Notes under the pieces: generated by a model | Database searches by the model: none | The model's input: the letters and a program-made list of their open reading frames with translations, nothing else | Told to the model about the DNA's origin: nothing | Origin: Pomphorhynchus laevis | Lineage: Eukaryota; Acanthocephala; Palaeacanthocephala; Echinorhynchida; Pomphorhynchidae | NCBI GenBank assembly: GCA_012934845.2 | Contig: WNNJ02001098.1 | Span: 101,065 to 165,064 of the forward strand | Direction of reading: 5' to 3' | DNA: 64,000 nucleotides | Translations under genes and position numbers: made by a program | Shown here: positions 22,555 through 32,910 of the stretch, piece by piece | Position numbering within the stretch: the first letter of the stretch is position 1 | Layout: the number at the start of each line of letters is the position of its first letter

Positions 22555-22705
22555 AATGTATTTCATTATTATTAACATCTTTTTCACTATTATTAACAAT
22601 ATTTTACCATTATTGACATTATATTTCACTATTATTGACACCATATTTTACCATTATTGACATCGTATTTAACTGTTATTGACACTTTACTTCATTAATG
22701 TTGAA
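22555..22705 (+). repeat. Left 20-bp repeat array of the DNA transposon
   Basis: Units like CACTATTATTGACACCATATTTTA in tandem, about seven, spaced near 21 bp. They may bind the transposase. Inverted units at 24960-25010 form the right counterpart. Confidence 0.75.
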
Positions 22706-23216
22706 ATGTCAACTCAATGGTATTTATTTAAAATACCAGAGTAAAAATTGTAAAATGTAAACCTATGAAGAACTACATATAATAAACAAGTATTTAATCA
22801 AATAAAATCCAAAAGTTTCATTGCTTTTCTATTCCTGTAGGTATGTTTTTAGTATCTTTCATTCGAAACTATTAATTTTTCAATGACCTGGTAATACATC
22901 AATAATTACATATTCTGTTAAAATTACATTAATGTGCATATAATCCTCTGCTTAGATGAACCATTCCCTCAATAAATAATAACATTTTAAGTTTGAGGAC
23001 GTCAGATAATCTTCTGTTTATTTTGAACCGTTTCATCAATAAAATACACTATATTGAGTTCGTCAATGTCGGAATTATTGCAAAACAACCTAATAACTAT
23101 AGGCTTTTAATACTTGAGTATATGCACATCAATGGCAGAGGAGAAATGATGAACGGTAATAAATCAAACTATACTTTAAGGAGGAGGGTAGTATAAACAA
23201 GACAAGTTTCAATTGG

Positions 23217-23412
23217 ATGGAACGAACAGACTGAATGCACAGACTAAATAAACACACTAAACGAACGAACTTTATGAATGGTCTAAACGAACGATCTAAC
23301 GAGCGGTCTGAACGAACGGGCTGTACGAACGGACTGATCGAATGAACTGAACAAACAAACTGAACGAACGTAATCAAACTGAACGAATAATATTAACGAA
23401 TGGACTGAACAT
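23217..23412 (+). repeat. Minisatellite with period about 10 (GAACGAACGGACT)
   Basis: Repeated words such as GAACGAACGAACT, GAACGAACGGGCT and GAACGGACTG over about 195 bp. The shadow frame on the minus strand is only a product of this repeat. Confidence 0.8.
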
Positions 23413-23525
23413 ACACACTGAATTCGTCTGCAAGCTTATTATTAGTGTGCTTGTAAGCGCGTCGTTGACACGCATTTGTCACTCAAAATAAATTTATCTT
23501 ATTATTAAGAAGTTCCATCGATAGT
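23413..23525 (+). mobile_element. LINE-G-like 3' tail, solo
   Basis: TGCTTGTAAGCGCG..CACGCATTTG then AAATAAATTTATCTTATTAT resembles the LINE-G 3' end at 39601-39655 and 52190-52241. Only the tail is present, so this is an extremely short 5'-truncated copy. Confidence 0.55.
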
Positions 23526-23615
23526 ATGGACTAAGAAAATTTCTTAGTATTCTTCAGTAGTACCCATGGGAGTAAGGCAATTTTTGTAAACAAGTACTAT
23601 CTTGAGAAGAGCCTA

Positions 23616-23811
23616 TGTGTATGACCGAAACGTTGTAAAAATTTATGAAAACCTCTTCCCGTGTGAATAATTTATTATGCCTAAGCATAGAATCAGATTT
23701 CTTTCAGTGACCGTTGAAAATGGTCACTGTGTACGACCGAAACGTTGTAAAAATTTATAAAAAGAACTCTTCCCGTGTGGATAATTTATTATGCCTAAGC
23801 AGAGAATAACA
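23616..23811 (+). repeat. Doublet of a 112-bp repeat
   Basis: TGTGTATGACCGAAACGTTG at 23616 and TGTGTACGACCGAAACGTTG at 23728. Both go on through TCTTCCCGTGTG and TTTATTATGCCTAAGCA. No coding capacity. Origin unknown. Confidence 0.75.
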
Positions 23812-23924
23812 TTCATGTCTGTAAATCGTCATTTTTGTCTGACATGAGTCTTCAAGCAAGAAAAAATCATCGATTAAATTTAATTATGTCGCATAACGCT
23901 GCAAAAAAGTCAGTATACAACCCT

Positions 23925-24095
23925 TTTCAGTTATATTGATTCCTTCGTTCAGTTTTATTGACCTTTTTCAGTTTATTGACTCTATTTTTTTTCAGTTTTA
24001 TTGACCCTTTTTCAGTTTTATTGACCCTTTTTCAGTTTTAATGACACTTTTTCAGTTTTAATGACCCTTTCTTTCAATTTTATTGACCCCATTGA
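23925..24095 (+). repeat. Array of TTTTCAGTTTTATTGACCC units
   Basis: Seven to eight units of about 19-20 bp just before the transposase remnant. The unit fits the TTTCACTATTATTGACAC consensus of the outer arrays, so it is probably the same repeat in a diverged form. Confidence 0.75.
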
Positions 24096-24149
24096 AAATT
24101 TTTTGATATTTTTTTAAATATCCTTAAAAATATTCATTCCCTTTTCAGC

Positions 24150-24850
24150 GACTCGACAAAAACAGTGTTTATGATGAAAAGACTGTTATCATGCCAAATG
24201 AGGAACAAAAAAAGACAAGACATACGATTAGTAGAAGCTTAATTGAATGCTTTGTGGAATTATTAAGCAATGATGTTTCTTTTAAAAAACGATGTCTACA
24301 CTTAATGTTTTCAAATCAGCATTGAAAAGACTGTACAAGAGGTATACCAACAGGGAGTCTGAATTTAAACACATTCAAATCAGCACCAGAGAAACGAAGT
24401 TCTAAAACTAAAGATTTTAATTTCGAAAAAAAAACATTATTGCTTCCGAAATAGGTTTAAATCACTGCATAAGCCTTAAATCCATATGTGAAAAACTTGG
24501 TGAACATAGCTCTGGAGGTGCGTATTCTACATCAACAGCATCAAGAATAATTAAAAAGATGGATTATACCAGAAAGACCTTAACATTGGTTCCCATAAGT
24601 AGGAATAGTAATGCAAATAAGGGGGTGAGCTTACAATACGGTTCGTCAATGTTGAATATAAACGATGAACAATTAATATTCTTAGACGAGACAGATTTTA
24701 ATTTACACTCATACAAGAGAATGGGATATTCACCTTAGAATACTAAATGTTACATAAATGTAGCAAATTTTAAAAGTGCAAACATACGAATATTATGCGA
24801 TATCACTATAGAAGGCGTTGTATATCAAATAAAAAGTAAGAGTTTTAAAT
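24150..24850 (+). pseudogene. Tc1/mariner-type transposase, degenerate
   Basis: An N-terminal helix-turn-helix-like part (about 24200-24560) is followed by EQLIFLDETDFNLHSYKRMG (24668-24727), then a YSP-type motif, and ANIRILCDITIEGVVYQI near 24780-24830. The DETDFNLH and CDITIEG blocks are those of IS630/Tc1/mariner transposases. Several stops and a frame break are seen, and the last catalytic residue is not evident. It was the likely source of the surrounding transposon. Confidence 0.7.
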
Positions 24851-25134
24851 AATTGGACATTCTCGAAGGGAAATAAGTTAAAACGACGATAGAAAAATTA
24901 GAGAAGTGAACCTAAGGGAAAAATAAGGCAAACTGTCTTACAAAAGTAAGGCAGGTTTCAATGATAATAAAGTAAGGTGTCAATAATAATAAAATGCATT
25001 GTCAATATAAAAAGGCTATATAAATTTGATAAAATGCTGCTAGAATGTAGCGATAAATAAGATTTATTACATCATTGTATATGCTGCTTTATTTGATATG
25101 CTTTGTTGACCATCATCTGATCATCGAAATATAC

Positions 25135-26205
25135 TCGGTATCTGCCAGGACAGCATTCAGATTATTTTTAACCCATATAAATGCATCTCAGGCCTTTAAC
25201 ATAGTGCATAAGGATGGAATAATCATTATTATGTCACCATGGTGTTCCTCGTGAAATGTGTAGTTGGGTGAATAATTTTCTTGTTCAAATATCCTTTAGA
25301 GTGCGTATTAATAGCACATTTTTAAAGATCAGAAGAATCTCAACGCGTGTTCCTCAAGGTTCCGTATTGGGGCCGCAACTGTTTATTATCTTCTTAGCGT
25401 TTGCTGACGACGTCAAAATTTGGAGAATCGTCAAGAGCTCGTCGGATTGTACTTCAATACAGAGTGATGTTGATTGTTTACATAGCTAGTATCGGTAAAC
25501 TAATATTTTGCTGAATGTTAACAAATGTGTGATGATAATTGGCAAGAGCAATATTCCCTATACGTATAATATTATTGGATCTGAGCTAAGTAAGGTATCC
25601 AATTACAGAGATCTGAGAATCATGGTTGACCAAACTCTGAAAACCAAATTAAACACGGATAATGTTCGTATGAATGCTATACGTGCCTTATATTGCATTA
25701 TAAATACATTTTCCTTCATTTCAGCGCCGCCTTATCCAAAACATTATTTGTGGCTCTTGTAAGACCGCAGTTAGAATACTGAGTACAAACGAGTTTCCTG
25801 ATTACTAAGAAAAATAAACAACCTCGACTGAGTTATGCTATGAGCTCGTATGTGCATTGATCTCAAAGGCCATTCTTATAAAATGGTTAAAACAATACAA
25901 GATTAAATTCATGTGAGGCTTAGGCTTGTCTTACTTGACCTTTTATTTATTTGGGCGATGATTCACGAGTTGATAAGATATCTTTCTGGATTTGTGTGTC
26001 TTCGACAGTCAGGTTTGCGTAGGCACTGTTGAACTCTGTATAAACGTTTACATGATCGGTTGGCATGATCGTGGAAGTTATCTCACAGAATTTTAAATAT
26101 TTGGAATTCGTTGCAAGAGAAAATTGCTGATCTCTTAAACTATCTGTAATATGTTCAAACGAAAAGTTAGTTATTGGATAATGGATCCGACCAATATATT
26201 GCGTT
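25135..26205 (+). pseudogene. CR1-like LINE relic related to LINE-C
   Basis: CSWVNNFLVQISFRVRINST (25256), RVPQGSVLGPQLFIIF (25348), FADDVKIWRIVKS (25398) and LNVNKCVMIIGK (25511) match LINE-C (CEWVREFLSNRSFRVCV, GVPQGSVLGPLLFIIF, FADDLKIWSIIRS, LNVDKCVLMQLG). TLKTKLNTDN (25648) matches SLKTKLNTDF. The copy has lost the segment between motifs B and C and carries stops towards its end near 26150. Confidence 0.75.
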
Positions 26206-26209
26206 TATT

Positions 26210-26720
26210 ACAATATTAATAAAAATGAGCCAACATTTTTTCTTCTCTTTCTTTTAATGTCCAAAAAGCCCTAAAGCTAAGACATGTTGTGAATAAAAAA
26301 ATTCTCATGAATCTGGTGGAGACTAAAATTGAAGTTTCACTTAAAGTAGAGGAATATTTCGGCAAATTTTAGGGGACCTTAATTTGTCTCTATCCTGATA
26401 GAGTGATCTACAACTCTGGCAAGAAATTTCCCGAAACATTTAGAATTGCTTTTGAGTCGAATTACTTTGATCTGTCTTATTAATTTTTCAGGGATAACCT
26501 AAAAGATTAGGAATATCAAGCATAAATCCATCATGGGAACGATTAAAATATCTAGCATTGAAATGGATTTGGAGAAAGAGGACAGTGGAATTGGAAAGAA
26601 TGTAAGCCATCAAAGGTGTCCGTTTCACGAAGAGAAAAAATTGGAATTCACTACCTATATCATTTAAAAAAATTTTGGTACCTTAAAAAAAATTTACCTT
26701 AAAATACCTTAAAAAAATAA
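26210..26720 (+). other. LINE 3' relic and A-rich spacer
   Basis: Near 26615-26670 the text RFTKRKNWNSLPISFKK (in mixed frames) recalls the last lines of CR1-type ORF2 proteins (R--N-WNSLP). The rest is AT-rich, with ACCTTAAAAAAA runs near 26680-26735. Nothing else is supported. Confidence 0.4.
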
Positions 26721-26815
26721 CTTAAAAAAATTTGGTTTCTAAAAAACATACAATTATTCCTGTCAGTTACGCTCGCTACGCTCGCGGATTGAGCTTAATC
26801 TATCGACAAAAGGTC

Positions 26816-28330
26816 ATGCCTAAAAAAGCGCGATCTCAGATCCCTGTTCCTGATCAAGAATCTTCCACATCGGAATGCAATGATGGTTATACCAGCTTTG
26901 AAGTTGGATGCGATTCCAAAGATTGCGATGTATGGACACTTGTTCGTGTTAAAATATCCGACCACTCGGTGTATAAACGTAAACATTTCACTTGCGGTTT
27001 TTGTACATCAGTACGACTACTACAGTTATACTGCTCATCTACTCCTGTATCACACACGACTGCTCAAACCAATGCTGTTTTAGATGTTTCCCTCGCATCA
27101 ACACATGACTTCGCATCATATAATCCCATTATTGAACCTACTCTCTCACACACTCCTCGTTCAACTACGTACCAAACTTCCATTAATCTTTCTCATTCTA
27201 ACAATGCTAACGGTAAAGCTTTTCATCTCGTACCTCCTCTTTCCTATTCCTCCCCCAATCTAAATAAATCTCAAACTTCTTTATTCTCCTCACGTACTCC
27301 TTACTCGACCTCCCCTGTATCACCTCTCAATAATTTACACCCTTCCATCAAAATCATTTCCAGTAACATTTCCGATCAACTGATTCAACACTCCATTCCT
27401 GTCACTCATGCCCCAACCTATTTTAATTCTCCTTACTCTACCTCCCACGTAACACTTCCAAATAATTTACATCCTTCATTTAAAATCATATCCAGTCACA
27501 TCTCTGATCAGCCGATTCAACACCCCGCTCCTGTCACACTTGCTCCAACCAATATTAATTCTTTATCAAGCACCCCTGTCATTTCCACTTCTATCTGCTC
27601 ATCTACCTCGACTCCTACCAGCTCTGTCCGTCCACCACTTCCACGAAATCGTTTTCCTTCGCGCGATCGCTGTATAATCATATCAAACTTAAAGCTTTCC
27701 GAATCTGATTCTCCACAATCTCGCCTCGATGATGATGTATCTGCTTTCAGGTCTATCCTAGCAACCATTCTACCTGATGATAACCCATCACTCTTCAATA
27801 ATATCGCTCCTGTATCCTTTATTCGTTTAAACAAATCCACTAAATCAAATCATCTCAGTCCTCCACTCTTAAAAATCGTTTTCCGACATAGTTCACATGC
27901 CTCTTCGGTACTCTCCCAACGTTTTAAACTTCTTACCACTTCATCTACTTGCCGTATCTTTCCTGACCGCTCCCCTTCTGATATTGCCCAGATCAATTTA
28001 GCTCGCATTGAAAAACATCGAAGTGAAACAAACGGCGAGTCATCCTTATCTATACGTAAAATCAACGGAAATTTTCACGTTCTTCACACAAGGCCAAAAA
28101 TTCGATGGCGTCCCATCTCTCCCCCTTGTCTTCTTCGCAAGTCAATCTCGCTCCTAAGCATACTTTTCGTCTTAGTCTATTCAATACTCGCTCCATTCTT
28201 CATAAAGCTGATATGCTTCTCGATATCTTCGATCAATTATCTATCGATATTCTCTGCATTACCGAATCCTGGCACTCTGACTCCGACGATCTTGCTATTC
28301 GTCGTCTATGTCGCTCTGGTTGTTCTCTAG
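26816..28330 (+). CDS. LINE-G ORF1 protein, C-terminus extended by a lost stop
   Basis: The likely start is the ATG at 26816 (MPKKARSQ); an ATG at 26732 is upstream of the element start. Residues 20-80 hold a zinc module: YTSFEVGCDSKDCDVWTLV then FTCGFCTSVRLL. A Ser/Thr/Pro-rich middle has a 44-residue internal duplication (LNNLHPSIKIISS at 27326, LPNNLHPSFKIISS at 27455). The C-terminal RNA-binding-like part ends with RPKIRWRP. In copy G3 a TAG follows soon after; here that position reads AAG and the frame runs on about 200 bases over ORF2. Membrane-like text at the end is a by-product. Confidence 0.7.
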   Translation: MPKKARSQIPVPDQESSTSECNDGYTSFEVGCDSKDCDVWTLVRVKISDHSVYKRKHFTCGFCTSVRLLQLYCSSTPVSHTTAQTNAVLDVSLASTHDFASYNPIIEPTLSHTPRSTTYQTSINLSHSNNANGKAFHLVPPLSYSSPNLNKSQTSLFSSRTPYSTSPVSPLNNLHPSIKIISSNISDQLIQHSIPVTHAPTYFNSPYSTSHVTLPNNLHPSFKIISSHISDQPIQHPAPVTLAPTNINSLSSTPVISTSICSSTSTPTSSVRPPLPRNRFPSRDRCIIISNLKLSESDSPQSRLDDDVSAFRSILATILPDDNPSLFNNIAPVSFIRLNKSTKSNHLSPPLLKIVFRHSSHASSVLSQRFKLLTTSSTCRIFPDRSPSDIAQINLARIEKHRSETNGESSLSIRKINGNFHVLHTRPKIRWRPISPPCLLRKSISLLSILFVLVYSILAPFFIKLICFSISSINYLSIFSALPNPGTLTPTILLFVVYVALVVL

Positions 28331-29379
28331 TTGAATCAGCTCGTCAAATTACATCTCATACATCTACTGCGTCTAACCATGGCGGTATTGTTGCCATTGC
28401 TCGTCACCCAATGTCTTTACGTAAAATCAACGTTAACATCCGTTACACTTCGTTCGAATTACTCATATGCAGATTATCAACGCCTTTCCCTCTGGAACTT
28501 GTGATTGTATACCGTCCAGGTTCAGTTGCCCCATCACGTATCTTCTTTAACGACCTTGCAGATCTAATGTCTCACTGTTCATTGTCTTATACTCCTTCTT
28601 TTGTTCTCGGTGACTTTAACATTCGTCTTGATCGCCCGTCTGACTCTGACTCTATCACTTTAACTAATCTTTTTTTTCTGATTTTAACTATAAATTACTT
28701 TCAACAAGCCAAACTCATATTCTGGGCGGTGCTCTCGACATCGATGCTGTCCCTATCTGCTTCAATGACTATACCTCCTTGTCAATTACTGATCCTGGTT
28801 TGTCCGATCATTTCCTTGTCACTCTTACTCTTACTCGTCCTCATCCTCCTTCTCCGCCTTTACCTTTATCTACACCAAGTCGACCAAGGAAGCTTCTCGA
28901 TATCCATGTTCTCTGCACAGCCTTACTCAATACTTCTTTCTTTTCACTTCCTCTTCAATATCTCTCTCCCGATGATCTCTGCATTCTGTTTGATTCTGAA
29001 CTTACGTCGATCCTCAATAACCTTCTGCCTAGTCGACTTCGACGTTCACAGCGCTTGCGCCATGCTCCCTGGTTCGATTCTGACTGTAGTCTTTCTAAGC
29101 GTCGACTCCGTCACTCTTTTCGTATGTATAAACGCTTTCTTAAACGTTCACACAACTCACTCCCTCCAAATCTTCGTGATTCCTACTTTTCTCAACGCCG
29201 TTCACATCTCATTCTTATACGTACTAAACGTACTCTCTTTTGGCGAAATCAACTCGAGTCATCTTCCAACTCTAAATCTCATTGGAAAATCTTAAACTCA
29301 ATTCTTTCACGATCATCTACCCCTTGTAATATAAATCCTGGTGAATTTTCTTCTTATCTACAAACTAAGGTATCTAATT
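28105..29379 (+). pseudogene. LINE-G ORF2, endonuclease part, frameshifted
   Basis: From the ATG at 28105: FRLSLFNTRSILHKADMLL, DILCITESWHSDSDDL, SNHGGIVAIARHP, VIVYRPGS and FVLGDFNIRLDRP, an APE-type endonuclease of the CR1/L2 group. A run of eight T at 28671-28678 shifts the frame; the true frame resumes at about 28779 (SITDPGLSDHFLVTLTL). The linker ITRTKRTLFWRNQLE-type text ends at 29379 with no RT. Confidence 0.8.
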
Positions 29380-29384
29380 CAATA

Positions 29385-32152
29385 ATAATACAAATTTATT
29401 TAATGTGGCAAATGCGTACAAGCTGTACGCTTACAAGTCCACAAACAAAAATGAAAAAGTCAAGCGGATAAATTGTTAAAATGGGATCGGATTTGTCGTT
29501 TGAAGCACTGCAGGGAAGTTGATTGGCGTATATGAATGGGCAGATGATTCCACGATAGAGGAGCAGCCACCAGGAAGGAGCGGAGTCCAAAGGAGGTAGA
29601 GTAGTTTGGGACATGTAAAAGAAGGGAATTACAGGAACGCAAGGAACAGTAAACAGGACGAGAATTATCAAGAAAAGGAAGGTTGAGAAATGAAGGGGTA
29701 TGAAAAGTTACAAGGCGGAAAGCAACGATAAGAAGACGAATTTGAACACGACAATAAATTGTAGGCAAATCGAGAGAAGCAAGATGGTAGGATGTATGAT
29801 CAAAACGACGAAGACGGAGGAGAATTCGGACAGCTGCGTTGACGATGCGTTGTAGGGGAAGAAGAGTGGATTTAGGTGAGTTGGAAAATAGACTAAGACA
29901 ATAATCGAGTCTAGAAAAAAGGAGAGATGATATGAGAGTCATACAAGAAGGGAAATCGATCAATCTACGAACTTGACGGAGGTTGCGGAGTATCAAGGTA
30001 GATAGGCGTACTTTATCTCTAGCAAGTGAAAGTCGGTTGTCAAAATGGAAGCCTAGGAAAACGAGATTATCAACGATAGGAAGAATTGTAGAATTTAATG
30101 ATACGGAGGGAGGTTCGAAGCCGAGGCGTCGAGGTAGGATCCACATAATTTTGGATTTATCAGGATTCAGAGAAAGGCGAAGGGAAGAAAGATGATTGGA
30201 AATTGAGACAAGACAGTCCGAAGCGGAAACACTAAGATCGTGAATACGATAAACAGGTGCATGAGCATAGATGAGAATGTCATCAGCATATTGCATAACA
30301 TGGAAGTTAAATTTATGAGAAATCGAAGACAAATCACCAAGAAGAAGAGAGAAAAGTATAGGGCCTAATACGGAGCCTTGTGGAACACCGGACGGAATGG
30401 ACGAAGGATGAGAGAGAAGAGTTAGAATATACGCGAAATGTACGGTTTGATAGATATGAAGAAAACCATGATACAGTGGGTAAAGAGAAGCCATAATCAT
30501 GACGAAAGCGATGGAGAAGAATCGAGTGATCGACGATGTCAAAAGCAGACGATAGATCAAGATAAACTATGACACTACATAATTTATGATCGCGCGATAT
30601 GAGTAAGTCGTTATAAACTTTAAGACAGGCAATTTTGGTTGAGTAATTAGAGCGAAAAGCGGCTTGGAAGGGAGGAAATAAGTTAGAGGAATAGAGATAT
30701 GTATTAACTTGCTTAAGAACGAGACGCTCAAGGAGTTTAGAGAGGGTTGGGTGAAGTGAAATAGGATGGTAAGAAGATGGTAGTGAGGAGTCGAAAGATT
30801 GCTTTTTGATGAGAGGACGAACAGTGGCGCATTTCCAGATGGAAGGAAATGTACAGCTACGGATGGACGAGTTGAACAATGTGGTTAGGAAGGGTAAGAT
30901 AAAGGAGCAGATATTTTTAAGCAAGTGAGTGGGAATTGGGTCAGAAGGAGAGGTTTTATTAGGTAATGACAGCAGAACCGAAGAAACTTCATCAGACGAA
31001 ACGGGAAGAAGGTGGAATAGTTCAGGGAGGGAAGTATTTAAAAAGAAGAGTGGGTAGAAGGGGGCTATGGGTAGTAGGGAAAGTAAATTAGATAGCTTAG
31101 TTTGTAGATAAGAAGAAAATTCATCAGGATTTATATTACAAGGGGTAGATGATCGTGAAAGAATTGAGTTTAAGATTTTCCAATGAGATTTAGAGTTGGA
31201 AGATGACTCGAGTTGATTTCGCCAAAAGAGAGTACGTTTAGTACGTATAAGAATGAGATGTGAACGGCGTTGAGAAAAGTAGGAATCACGAAGATTTGGA
31301 GGGAGTGAGTCGGGTGAACGTTTAAGAAAGCGTTTATACATACGAAAAGAGTGACGGAGTCGACGCTTAGAAAGACTACAGTCAGAATCGAACCAGGGAG
31401 CATGGCGCAAGCGCTGGGAACGTCGAAGTCGACTAGGCAGAAGTTATTGAGGATCGACGTAAGTTCAGAATCAAACAGAATGCAGAGATCATCGGGAGAG
31501 AGATATTGAAGAGGAAGTGAAAAGAGTGAAGTATTGAGTAAGGCTGTGCAGAGAACAGGGATATCGAGAAGCTTCCTTGGTCGACTTGGTGTAGATAAAG
31601 GTAAAGGCGTTGAAGGAGGATGAGGACGAGTAAGAGTAAGAGTGACAAGGAAATGATCGTACAAACCAGGATCAGTAATTGACAAGGAGGTATAGTCATT
31701 GAAGCAGTTAGGAACAGCAATGATGTCGAGAGCACCGCCGAGAATATGAGTTGGGCTTGTTGAAAGTAATTTATAGTTAAAATCAGAAAAAAAGATTAGT
31801 TAAAGTGATAGAGTCAGAGTCAGACGGGCGATCAAGACGAATGTTAAAGTCACCGAGAACAAAAGAAGGAGTATAAGACAATGAACAGTGAGACATTAGA
31901 TCTGCAAGGTCGTTAAAGAAGATACGTGATGGGGCAACTGAACCTGGACGGTACACAATCACAAGTTCCAGAGGGAAAGGCGTTGATAATCTGCATATGA
32001 GTAATTCGAACGAAGTGTAACGGATGTTAACGTTGATTTTACGTAAAGACATTGGGTGACGAGCAATGGCAACAATACCGCCATGGTTAGACGCAGTAGA
32101 TGTATGAGATGTAATTTGACGAGCTGATTCAACTAGAGAACAATCAGAGCGA
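29385..32152 (-). mobile_element. LINE-G copy 2, inverted
   Basis: Read on the minus strand from 32152: endonuclease (31783-32052), linker (31170-31685), RT (30334-31410) and C-terminal part (29460-30560), then the family 3' tail with the GTACGC..GCGTAC stem (29405-29435). 5'-truncated in the endonuclease. Its first 1.07 kb matches copy 1, including the same T-run frame break, in the opposite direction. Confidence 0.85.
29460..32052 (-). pseudogene. LINE-G ORF2 (copy 2): endonuclease, RT and C-terminus
   Basis: RT motifs on the minus strand: PSSYHPISLHPTLSKLLERL (motif 2a), YLDLSSAFDIVDH (motif A), GVPQGSVLGPILFSLLLGDL (motif B) and MQYADDILIYAHAP (motif C). The C-terminus YSTSFGLRSFLVAAPLSWN is the CR1/L2 signature near the end. 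At least two frame breaks (the T run and one near 30400) and one in the linker near 31430 make it inactive. It complements copy 1, which has no RT. Confidence 0.8.
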
Positions 32153-32403
32153 CATGGCAGTTGCTTTTGAAAGCGTTCAACTCTTCTATTAGAAGAAACT
32201 AAAGATTATGGTAGAGTGAAAATAAATACGTTGTTAAATACTATCTGCACGGTCTTGTCATTCACATCAGTTTAATCAGTCATAAAAGCTACTATCTAAT
32301 TCTTTCCTGAATTGGTTCTAACTATCTATTTGTTTTATTCACTGTTAATTGAACTTATTGTATTTACAAGTTGTTTTACTTCCGAATAAATATACTTCAA
32401 AAA
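32153..32403 (+). other. Probable 5' leader of LINE-A copy 2
   Basis: Non-coding sequence between the LINE-G end and the ATG at 32404. No frame. AATAAATATACTTC sits just before the ATG. Confidence 0.35.
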
Positions 32404-32910
32404 ATGTACGATTGTTGCGCCCGCGGACGATCAAAAACCTCCAAAATTTGTTCAAATTCAAAGAAATTTTTGTCTGTTACTGGTGGAATTTCGTCTGTTC
32501 TTGGTGGTAAGTTATCAACACTAGTGGAGCTCAAGGTAAGAGATTTCTTAAAATTGCATGATGATGGGGGTGTTCTTCCCTTTATTCCTAAAACCAAGAA
32601 TTTATGTATTATCACTAGTACTATTCCAATAAAAAGGCAAGATCTTTTTAATGTATTCCTTCGTGATTTTGCATTAAAGTGTCGAAACAGAATCCTGTTT
32701 TATTCGGTTAGAACCTTCGATAATAATTTAAAGGTTTCTTTCGGTAATTCGGACCTTCTTACTGATTATGCATCTTATTTTGATCTCAAATTAAAAAACT
32801 CTGGTAAGATTTCTGGGGAGATTCACAATAATCGTGACCTCCTGGATCGGATCATTGATAGCGGCTATGACATGGTACTAGGTGATTTCAACGACAGAAC
32901 TGGTCGTTGA
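32404..32910 (+). pseudogene. LINE-A ORF1 joined to endonuclease piece
   Basis: A continuous frame of about 168 residues from MYDCC to MVLGDFNDRTGR, created by the internal deletion. Residues 1-135 are ORF1; the last 32 are endonuclease. A TGA follows at 32908. The first residues (CCARGRSKTSKICS) show the ORF1 start that copy 1 lacks. Confidence 0.65.

Larger units (their letters stand above)
22517..25038 (+). mobile_element. 2.5-kb inverted-repeat DNA transposon with 20-bp repeat arrays
   Basis: The left end, AGCATTTTATCACATTTATA (22517), matches the reverse complement of the right end, AGCATTTTATCAAATTTATA (25038 backwards). Similarity goes on for about 80 bp and includes the first TTATTGACA units. 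Inside are a degenerate Tc1/mariner-type transposase (24150-24850), a decamer minisatellite, a LINE-G tail and a 112-bp doublet. It is decayed and filled with later material. The exact outer edges and a TA duplication are not certain. Confidence 0.65.
26757..29379 (+). mobile_element. LINE-G copy 1, 5' end to the endonuclease-RT linker
   Basis: The 5' region (CCTGTCAGTTACGCTCGC..CGCGGATTGAGCTTAATCT) is shared with the fragment at 54119-54430, so this copy may keep its true 5' end. ORF1 and the endonuclease of ORF2 are present. The copy ends abruptly at about 29379, before the RT, where the inverted copy G2 begins. From about 28307 to 29379 it is an inverted repeat of 32152-31087. The coding strand is strongly pyrimidine-rich. 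Confidence 0.85.

Noticed and set aside
26795-26986. Minus-strand frames overlapping LINE-G ORF1 and similar small frames across the window
   Set aside because: They are shadows of real LINE frames or of simple repeats and have no recognisable domain.
28105-28330. Membrane segment at the end of LINE-G ORF1
   Set aside because: The hydrophobic text arises because the frame runs past its lost stop into the ORF2 coding sequence read in another frame.
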